A stretch of DNA of 64,000 nucleotides, taken from positions 64,897,290 to 64,961,289 of the forward strand of contig NC_087063.1 in assembly GCF_963678635.1 (NCBI RefSeq), written 5' to 3'. Within the stretch, counting starts at the first letter, position 1. Every line of letters starts with the position of its first letter. Source of the stretch: Symsagittifera roscoffensis (Eukaryota; Xenacoelomorpha; Acoela; Convolutidae). The notes under the pieces are model-generated. The model searched no databases. It was not told the origin of the DNA and worked only from the letters and a program-made list of their open reading frames with translations. Position numbers and translations under genes: made by a program. Shown piece by piece: positions 1 through 10,600 of the stretch.

Positions 1-488
1 ATAAGCTGGGTTTTTTGAATAGCGTAAAAGTTCAATAGCACCAAAAATTTTGAAAAATGCTTAATAAAATTTTTGATAATTCACTATTGTTCCAAAGTAG
101 TTGTTTGCATAAAAGTTTTTAATTAGGGACCGGGTTCTTACCCTTCGAGTCGTTTAGCATTTGAGCATGGCTTAGCTGCAATGTAACTGCTGAAGTGCAA
201 TAGGCCCGCGTAGCAAAAAAAACGATGAAGCAACAAATCTGCTCAAAGTGTTAAAATTTGAGTCTTTTAGGAAACTAATGAGAACAAATAGCTTCAATTT
301 GGCACGATTATGAGTGCAGATAAATTGCCACGCAAAAATAATTCGCGTACTGAAACCAACTATCCAGTATTATTCTAGCCAGCAAAATCGCACTTTAGTC
401 TAGTGCAAGCATACTCGCTTGGCAATCCCAAGATTTACGGGTCGATGCCCATATGCAGTCACTTTTTCCAAAACCGGTCTCAATAAAA
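1..488. other. No gene seen
   Basis: AT-rich DNA without a supported reading frame, RNA gene or clear repeat boundary. No splice-flanked, GC-richer segment like the lectin exons is visible. Confidence 0.5.
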
Positions 489-985
489 ACAAGACAGCTC
501 GTATCAGGGCAACGCCCTCAATGTTCCAACTGTCCATAAACTGATCTCAAATAGTTTTTGGTTAATGAAATATTGACAAACTATGAGTTTTGAGCTAAAT
601 ATTACGAATCAAGTATGGAAATACTAAAAGCAATTAGCCTACCTCAATTGAACTTGAAACGATTTTGTGGTGCGGGCTAATTTGCCACTCGTAAATAATG
701 CGCGTTAAACTTTCGGAATCAAAGTATCATAGCGCTCTTAGTCGAATTAGTCTATTTGTGAGCGTTTCACATCAATCTTTGGACGAGGAAAGTCTAGTGG
801 TGAGCGAGCCCCCTCTGAGACGACGATGATTCATGGATTGATCCCCCAAGGGAAATGTTTTTGGGAATTCGTCTGAAAAAAATCACCCCGATCATATATA
901 TTCCTCAGTTTCTTTGAAAATCGGATCAAAAACCACCTCGGGCATATATGTTCCTCACTTTTTCAAAAGTCGCAACAATAAACTT
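489..985 (+). repeat. Foldback-family left arm, partial
   Basis: Begins CAGCTCGTATCAGGGCAACG and continues as the left arm of the dispersed family described at 35301-37135: the stem AGGGC/GCCCT, TTCCAACTGTCC, then the inner end with TCAAAAGTCGCAACAATAA near 963-982. No matching right arm was found nearby, so it is solitary or truncated. Confidence 0.5.
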
Positions 986-1476
986 TTCGTTTTGTTTTTC
1001 CATTCATTCGACTAGTGATTGTTTGAACCGAACACTGATCATCTCGTAAACGGTGACCTGTAATGGCTTGAAATGAACACTGACCGCCACCTAGCGAGTT
1101 GGCGTAACTAACAATTTTAAGTTAATTTTCGGTTTATTGCTCAATCGATTTATTGCTCTAGCACTCTTCTCTCTATGCCAATGCCATGTTGAAAAAAAGT
1201 TGACAAACCGTATTTGAAATCAAAGACCGCACTAAAAATAAACTAAATAGGATAATCCGTTTGCGTATGCTATTCGACTAACAGGCAAATCACTACGCCC
1301 CCGTTTCAAATATAGTTTAGTTTTCAACTCCTCGCAGAGATTTACAATACAGTGGTTGTGTTCAAACTACTTACATTCAATCCGATGTTTTTCAAGTGGT
1401 ATCTTGACTTTCAACACTACTTAAAGCTTGACAACGTTGTAAAACAAAGTGTTGGTTCCAATTGCATCTAGAGATC
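986..1476. other. Upstream region of the lectin gene, no clear element
   Basis: No reading frame or TATA box I would defend. It contains the 10-bp palindrome ACAACGTTGT near 1431. Promoter position is unknown because the first transcribed exon may lie further upstream. Confidence 0.35.
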
Positions 1477-1510
1477 TGCTTTTTTTCATTTTCCTTTATC
1501 CTAGTTTCAG

Positions 1511-1555
1511 CCTCGAACGGTTTGGAAGCTAATGAATATGAAGAGTTTTGGTACT
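1511..1555 (+). promoter_or_regulatory. 5' UTR of the lectin gene behind a strong 3' splice site
   Basis: A pyrimidine tract at 1477-1510 ends in TTTCAG at 1510, an excellent 3' splice acceptor. It sits only 45 bases before the chosen ATG at 1556. The mRNA may therefore start with an unseen upstream UTR exon, or with a trans-spliced leader if the species uses one. ATGs at 1532 and 1538 are in the same frame as 1556, so start choice changes only the length of the signal-peptide n-region. The ATG at 1556 has A at -3. Confidence 0.4.
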
Positions 1556-1608
1556 ATGAAGTTTCTATCAATAGCAGTTCTGCTGCTTTTGTGTATCAAG
1601 GAAACAAT
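1556..1608 (+). CDS. Lectin gene exon 1: signal peptide
   Basis: Encodes MKFLSIAVLLLLCIKET and two bases of the next codon (phase 2). The donor is AAT|GTAAGT. The Lys followed by a ten-residue hydrophobic core is typical of a secretory signal. Confidence 0.8.
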
Positions 1609-4600
1609 GTAAGTACAGCCGATAAAATTTTTCAAGCTTTTACTATTAAAGCTGATTTTCCTTCACCCTTTCAACAAGTTTCCTGAAATATAAATTCAAA
1701 AACGCATCATTTTGAGATCTGAAACTGACAAATTTTATTGTTATCATAATTTGGTTTTGTTTTATTAGGGCGGAGGGACATCTTCCTTGTACTGAAGGTA
1801 AATAGATTTTGAATAAATAGATTAAATATGTTTGAACTATTCATTAGCAAAATTAACATACGATTCAACCGAAAGACGCAGTATTCGAGAAGAATGTTAG
1901 ACAAGAGAGTTCGTTTAAACGCCGTTTGTAAGTCGCGCTCTCCTGAAAAAAGTAGCACAAAGCTATATTGTGATTAAGTGTGATCTATGATTGAGTAAGA
2001 AAGCAAATTAAATCAGCACTATAATTCTGAAAAACACTTAAATCAGCACTTAAAAAAACTTAAATCAGCACTATACATGGCAAAAAAGAACGTGGTATTA
2101 TGATATGTGACATGAAGTTGAAAAAACTTTTCCGATTATTCGTATAATTAAGGAAAACTGCTATAGAAAGGGAAACCCTGCCTTGTTCCAACTGTCCTGA
2201 ATGATATCTCAAGTAGTTTTTGGCCAAAAACTGATGAAAACTAAAACACAACAAAAATGAGGAAACACTCAGCAACAAATTTCACCACTCAAAATGTCAA
2301 GATCAGTCTGGTATAATTCCCAACTAGTAAAGCGGCAATTCGACCTGCTGAATCGCCTCATTTCAATTGGGATTGACTTCTTATTCGCATTATTTTTGCC
2401 GCTTACGCTACGGTTTAAAAAAAGTAGTAATTTGTGCGCATTATTTATCCCATATTGTTTGTATGGGTAATTCTCAAAAACGTATAACCCTGCACAAAAA
2501 AGCAGGTAAAACATATACTGAAATTTAGATCTAAGTATTAGACTGTACACTATATCTTCATATCCGTCAAAAATTGAGAAGTCAAAACTTGTCTGGAGAA
2601 AATTAAAACTGAGCCGAGCACAAATGTTCCGTAGTTTCGCTTTTGAAAATCAGAACAAAAAATTGAAATATTTTAAATCAGAATATCAGCCGAAATTTTA
2701 AAGCGAAAATTTTGTCTGTAGATATAGTGAAAGTTCAAAGGTGCATTTTTGTCTGCTTAAACAAGGCAATAATTGTGGGAAGCCATACCCAAATAATTGC
2801 CTGGTTAGAATTGTTGCTGTGTTTGTACACTTCGAACATTTAATTACAGATTAACAAGACTGCATGTAGTAAAGCGACACCACGAAGTATGTCCGCACTG
2901 ACAAAAATGGTTTCGGATCGATCGACTTAACTTGATTTTAAATCGATTTTAAATCAATCCTAATTGATTAACAATGTACATTTACGAATTTAAAAAGATT
3001 TCAAATCGACTTAAATCGATGTTTCTTGAAAATTTTGGATAGGTTTAAGTGTCTTTAAACTCTATTTAAATCGATTTGGATGGATTTTCCGACTAACTAA
3101 AATTCGTCCAAATCTCAATTAAATCCATCCGGATCTCAATTAAATCTATTTCAAATCGATTCAAAAAGTTTTGATCGACTTCTTAAAAGTTTTGGATCGA
3201 TTTGAGTGTCTAAAAATCAATTTAAATCGATTTTGGATGGATTTTCATTTTCGGACTCACTGAAATCAATTTTTTTTTTGCAAACATGGTGAAAATATTT
3301 GAGCTTGAAAATATGCATTGAAATCATTAAAAAAATCATCTTTGCAAACAGATTATGGCAAAACCCTATATAACAAATCAAGAAAATGGTCAAAACAATT
3401 CAATCCTAATTCGTTTTTGTTAGTGCGGGTATGTGATGGTGAAGTTCAAGAAATTTTGTGGTCTGTTCGTAGAATTAAACAAGACTGCTTTTTGATGGCA
3501 AAACGTTTAATGTACAAACTGTTCTGGATGGTATCGGAAGTAATTTTTGGCCAGTCGAAAAGGAAATTCAGATCAAAACAAAAATAAGAAAAATTTTTCA
3601 AATCTACCATCTAGTAACGGGGTAATATTATGCTTTTCATCTAGGGACGAGGTAAAATTACGCTCCTAGTAACGGCGCAATGAGAAATTTCAACTCGGCT
3701 CATTTCATTCGGAATTGATAACTGATTCCGAATATTTGATTCAACTTTCGAAGAAAACGGAATATTTGGGCTAGGTGTGATTTTTTTAAATCGCAGTCAC
3801 TTTTAGGCGATCAAAATAAAAATTTTGAAGGTAGCAGCATTAAATAATTTGCCCCATTGAAGATATCAAATCACTGAAATTAAATTTAAAAAAATGTTTT
3901 ACCTCCGATCATTTTTTGCAAAGCTTTGAGAGTTTGAAAAATGCCAATTTGGCCATGCTCTGGACAAGTTTATGCGCATTTCGAAGATTTTATCCATGAT
4001 CGTGGAAGCGTAATGCGTACCATTTATTCGTGGTGAATTAACCCGCTCAAAAAAATTGTCCCAAATTGAATTGAGGCCAGCTAATTGGTCGTAATAATTT
4101 TGTGCGACTCAATTTTCTGACTTGATCTTTGATATTGTCCAAAATTTAAATTTTTTCAATGCTTTCTTTTCCCAAAAATCTTTTCGATGTGTGTTAAAAG
4201 GCAGTCAGAACATTCAGAGCTTTGCCTTGAAATAAGAGCAGTTTTGTTGCGGCTTGCATTATGTTTAAACTAAAACTGGTAGTTTGTGCTCATTAATTAT
4301 CACAAATTGGAAAGACTACCATTTTCAAACGCCTTAACTTTGCAAAAACAAACAAAAATAGGTGAAACAGTTACTGAATTTTAGCTCAAGATTTCATATT
4401 GTTCCAGAATATACACAAAACTTTCTTATCCGTCGAAAATTGCTAGTTAATAAGACAAAAATTTGCCTGGAGACAGAAGCGGATCTAGGAGGGCGGGGGG
4501 GGGGGGGGGGTTAGCGGATGTTTCTTAGGGATTCGACCTCCTCACAAACCAAAGGTTCCCCTTTTGGTTGGTGTTATTTTATATCATCCATTTTCGGCCG

Positions 4601-7600
4601 ACCAACCTTAAAATTTTTCTAAAAGTGTTTTTGGCTCCAATATTTACTAATTTTGAAGGAGAGAGCGCGCCGAGAAAAACGCCATTTTTCGGTCAAAAAT
4701 TTTAGTTACTGTTTTGGCTAAAAAGTGTCCAAAAATTGTTTACATCCAAGCAACACTATAAAAGTTAAGCTATGTTTGACCTGGATAAAAAACGTGGCTC
4801 GCAATTTGATGAAATAACCGAAAAAAAAACAACAAATAATTTAGAATGCCTTTTAAATTCATCCCCCTCAACCTATGCAAATTACAAAGAGATTCACGGA
4901 AACAATCAAAAGCGAGTTTACTAGCCAAATACTGTTATTTTACAAAATGCGGTTCTCTTATCTCTAAGTGTCCAAATTTCAAGTATGTTGGTTTGTTTAA
5001 AAGTAGTAATACTTTGTATTAGAAGAAATTTTTTTTTTGAAACGCCCTGTAAATCCATGGCAACGCGGACCTAATTAAAGCATTTTGAACAATTCGTCAA
5101 TACTTTCAACACAAAACGTACCTTTGATTCAGCTGCTTTACTGCGCATCGTGTTTTATCTAGAGAACTTGAAAATAGATACTTAAGTTGTACGCATCTGG
5201 AGTTTTTCGCAGATTGCTTGAGTGAGACATCACGCGACAGGTCTTACAAACCTCTGATGTTTCGCGATCTGGTGCTAATGGACTGATTAGAACAATGATA
5301 AATAAACTTTATGAACAACCAGATTGGGAAACACTTATATTTTTAAAAACTTCATAAAATCTTGAAAATGATTCTAACTTAGGAGCGGTTCAGAAAAATT
5401 CTCGGATGTGGAGGGTGTCAGGACCCAGTTTCCTATGAAACCTTATAAAATATATTATTATTTTGCATGAAGATTGTAATTGTAGGATTAATTCCAAAAG
5501 ATTGATTTAAATCTATTCAAGCATATGTTACAGAATGCCTGGACGGATTTGAGAAAGTTGCAGGTGAGAACAATAACAAGTTTAAAAATTTTAGGACCAA
5601 GCCTGAAAAAACATGTTGGTTGGAAAGAAGGCGTATCATTTCACAGCTTTTTCCTGTGAAAAGTCAGCATATAATTTAGATTTCACACTTCACTTGATAT
5701 TTCATAATGGGAAGTCGGCTTCCTCTTTCTTTTCCTAATCACATCACTCAACATTTTAACTTTATTCAGCAAAGCAGTGGTTGCTAAGGATGCGTATGAA
5801 ACCTTTGTATATATCTTTGGATTTGGTTTATTGCTCTAATGCCAGCTGTCATTAAAATGAAACAATGTGAACAAGCAATTTGTGAAGTAAAAAGAGACAT
5901 GGTGAATGAACTTTGCTAGGTCTGCCCCATTGCTACAAAATGCTGATTGAGCTGGGTCCAGTGAGTCAAGACAAGGCAGTGACTGCATGTGGGTACGAGG
6001 GAGGCTCTACTGTTGTCACTTTTGACAACAAGGGCGACGATGTAAGTTAACGAGCACCAAAGCGGCATCCGGGAAGATCTAAAGGAATCTTTGAAAAAAA
6101 TCCTTGGTCGATCGGAACTTTTCCCCAGTTCAATCAAGCTAGAATTCCGAGCTCAACTGAAATACTAGAAAGATCCTTTCACATTTTTTGTTGTTCCGCA
6201 ATTACTTTTGAAAAAAACGGGCCATTAAAAATTTTTAGGGATTTTTTGCGACTTTTTCTGTAGCGCGCTTCCACCTCTCAAGTTAAAATGGCACCAAAAG
6301 CTGGTCGAACTAAAATTGATGCAGTAAATTGATGGCGACGGGGGAAATTTTGGGTAGTCGAATCCCTTTTTGGTAGTTCTCCCCTCATCTTCCCTTAATC
6401 CGCCATTGCAAACAAGACTGGTTCAAATCGACCATTCATCTACTATTGTTGCTAAAAAATAGATAGATGTTTGCCAGGATATTTTTTCCTATCGTGATCA
6501 AGAGAGTCTTAGGAAAATAGACTTTGTTCTTAAGTCTGTGGCGTAGGCAGGACTGATTATTGGCCTAAGAGAGGAGGGCTGACTTTGTACAAATATAACC
6601 AAACTAGGAGATGAATTTGGGGAACCAAACTTAGGTGACCACAACTTAATTGCCCAAAGTCTCTGTATTTGTTCTAATGATGATAAAATTAAGATTTTGA
6701 CGGTGAAACTTTGGATGAATTTTGATCTGTCGCTTAAAAATGTAGTGAAACTGGCTTTACCCTTATTATTCATGCTTTTTCTGTCTAATTATCATTTTGG
6801 GCTTCGCATATGAAATATTCACTTTCAAAATGGTGGAATTGTTTTTTCATAACTTTTTCAGAGACATTTTCATGTTATTTTTAATCAAAATTTGAGAGCT
6901 CTTTTTGTGATAGCAAGTGTTGCGAAACTATTTCTGGGACAAATATCAGGAGAGGATGCTCCTCAACCCTGCCTACCTGCAGCAGAGTGGCTTCTGGACT
7001 GGCTACGTGCGCTTCTTCGGCGATGTATCCAACCCCTACATCAATTTGTACACAGGCAGCCCCATGAACACGAGCTTTTTCGCCCCTAGACAACCAGATG
7101 ACCGAAGTGAGTGCAAAAAAACACAGGGTTCAGTTTTCTGTTTCATAATTTATTTGTTGTTCCCGCCACTCGAAGAGTGGAAAGGAGCTTTGGACTTGGA
7201 TGCTTATTTTCTAGCCCTTTTAGTCGTTATTTGGTTACTAATAAAAATTGCAAAAAATTTCTCTCAGTCTAGAGAAAAACTGGTATTAATCGAAACTTTC
7301 TGGGCCGAGAAATGGCTCATCGTGTCTCAACAAAGAGCTTTACCCACGGTAGATCTCGAAGAAACGCAGCTGTGAATCTGAACTTTTCAAAGTTGTATCT
7401 CAAAACAGTTGTAACACCATATTTTTCTTTTCGTTTCAAATATAACATGCTGCTGTAACATTGTATCCAGTTCACTCTTTAGGGGGGGGGGGATTGCACA
7501 CTCAAATCCCCCTCGAGCAAACAAGCTCTCGGATGAAAAGCATTTACACTCAGCAGTGCCTCTCGATCGTTCACATTTATTCTTGTATTTAGTTCTGGGA

Positions 7601-10600
7601 GCGAAAGGAGGAGAGGCTTGTGTGTGCAGGAAAGAGTTCAGCATGGAGGAGCTGAGCTGGGACAGAGGCAAGGGTCTGGACGACTACACTTGCTCCTTCC
7701 CCAACTGGGTCATCTGCAGGCGTCAGTCACTTTTACTGTTCCATTATGAAGTCAGACCTTTCTATTCATAAAATAGCAAACACATAAAACCACAGTTGTC
7801 TTATGTTTTCTTATGGCACCGTGTAAATATTATCCACCCTACAACTAAATTATTCATCAATGAGGCATACATTTTGCTCCTTGGTTTCGATTGCAAAGCT
7901 TGAAGGCGTTGCATGTGTTTACTCCTAAGATCAAATAACTGCCGAGTCAGAGAAACTTTCGCTGGCGGTGTCTCACTTTTCTTGTTGCAAAATGGCTTCA
8001 GAGATGTCCTTCTTTTTTGAGCGCAATTTTTAGGCGAAAAAATGTACAATATATTTTTAATGTGTTGGTGATATACTGGTCAGAATTATAAAATTATATA
8101 GTCCATCTTGAAACGAATTCTGAGCTTGTTTATTTCTTGATTGATCGAGCAACTTTTTTAGATGTTGTTATTTGGTTTCGTCGATAAGCCCAACTCTTCA
8201 ATCCATTCATTACGCTTGGCAACAACAATTTTCGTAATGTTTTGTTTCTTTTTTATACATCTTTGCCAGATTGTGATACGTTGAAATTTCTTCACTTTCA
8301 TAGATTGGTAGTTTTGGTCATAAGTCAAGAAATCTACAAGTCTTAGATAATTTTCTTTAATTCTTAATTCTATCTCAAAAATGTTTAGTTCTTAATGTCG
8401 TCCTGTGTTCGTTTTTCGCTGTTCGTGGATGTCTCAACCAGGAATCGTAATTTTCGGCTCAGCCGAAATGCCAAAAAGTGCCAAAAGTATACCTGTTCGC
8501 GCCGAAAAAAGAAGATTATCACAAATGGGAAATAAAACCGCAAAGGGGGGATCTTTTCAGTTTCAAGTGAAAATTGCAATGATTTATCTAAATAAACTAG
8601 CTGGAGTGTTTGCTTTGAAATCTAGGCTAGTCTTATGTTGTTTTGCAGGCCAAGTTTTGTTTCTTACTTGATCACATTTTGAACCGTCCCCCATTTTAGA
8701 GGAGATTGTTTGCCAAACCGATGTTGGAAAACACAATGCTGGTTTAATCTCGAAAAAACTGATGATTGTCGAAAAACACTTTTTTGTTGCCAAAAACGCA
8801 GTTTTTCCGCCGGAATCGGCGGCGATAATATGCTGAAATATGCTAAAAATTACAATTCCTGGTCTCAATTGATTCCCTAATCAAACAAATCAAGTTTATG
8901 CAAAGCCCTGAATGCTCCGAAGGCCGACCTTTAGCGGGTCTCCAATAGTTTCTGATAAAAAAATTTTAATTACGAGGCAAAACTGTAGATTTTGTGTATT
9001 GTAAGCGGATACCGCACCAAAAACGCTACCTTGCTTCTTCTTTTGTTATTTCATTCTCTTTGATCGTCCCGACAAAATTTTGACATGTTTAAAGACCTGT
9101 CTCTGGATAAAATACAAATTCTGTACTGTCATTATTTCACTAGTGTACAAAATTAAGCGCAAATTCAGGATTTTACATTCTAAAATGCCTGTTTCCAAAA
9201 TCCATTTTGGACACTATTTCATTCGAAATTCAGTAAACTTTTACAGTGACGAAAAGCAAATAATCAAAGCTACCATCTATAAAACTATCAAAGTTTGGTA
9301 TCAAAGACTTACCAATGTAATCCGGGCCTGAAAATGCCAGTTTTCCTCATTTGCACTAAACTTTTTAATTGGCGTGAAAAAGTATGAAGCGTCCAAAATT
9401 AGTACAGTTTTCAAGCTAAATGTTTTCATTTTCTAGCTGTGAATGTTTCACGTCGTACGATGAACAATTTTTTTATTCCGCTTATTTGAGAAAGAACTCA
9501 CTACGATGCAAAAATAAGTGCAGACAAGGAAAACTGGAATTTTCAGGCCCGGATTCCGTAGGTAAGTCTTTGAAACCAAATTTTGATATTTACATAGATG
9601 TTAGCTCTGATCATTTGCTCTTAGGCTAAGTAAAAATTGTACTGAATTTCGAAAAGATTGTTGTCCAAAATGGGTACTGAAAACAGGCATTTTAGAGAGT
9701 GAAATCCTGAATTTGCGCTTACTTTTGTCTTCTAGTTTAAGTATCGAGCAATCAATTTTTAGTTGCTTTAGAAAAAAATACGACCAATCAATTGAATTTC
9801 ATCGTCGAATGACTGAATGGTGAAGAGTTACTCTCAAAGCTTAAAATGAAATTAATCAACAGAACAAATGTCATGTTACAGCGCCAATGATGTTGCCAGA
9901 AAATAAGTCAGACAAAATCCAGAGAAAAAATAGTATCTAAGAGCCGAATGTGCTCACTTTGTGTATTGACTTTTAAAGTCGAGCACAAAATCAGTGCTAA
10001 ATTAAAACACTAGTTCAGACATGGATTTGGACTGAGCAAGAATTCGAAACATACCTCGATTACGATTGAAACCTCAAGAAACAATCAATCACAATCAGAA
10101 GAAACTTTGAGCGCGGCCGAAAAGTATCTGCAGCATAACCAAATTGTATCGTTAATTTTTGAAGCAAATGAAAAAAATAAAATTTATAAGATAGAAAAGG
10201 ACAATTCAAATTATAGACTATATCTAAACAGTAGCTGCAGCATGACCAAAACATATCACTAATTTTTGCAGCAATGAAAAACATGAATTTTATAGGATGG
10301 AAAAGGACAATCAAAAAAGAAGATTATATCTAGAAAGTATTTGAAATCGGAATGACAGTAATTGTTTCATTCTGATTTAAAAAACACCAATGAACTTAAG
10401 CAAACAGTACAACTGATTTTCTTTATTTATTGGATGGATAATTAATATTGTTTGAACGTTGAATAAAGTTGAGCAGAATTCGGCACAGATTTGGGCAGAG
10501 CAAGTTCAAGCACAATTTTGTTGCTCTAGAAATTCAAAACATATTTCAAGTTGGCCGATGTGACCGCGTGATATAAACGTATAAGCAATAGTTGTTTACA

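Noticed and set aside
1462-1686. 74-codon frame covering lectin exon 1
   Set aside because: It is out of frame with the signal peptide at 1556 and runs through a strong GTAAGT donor.
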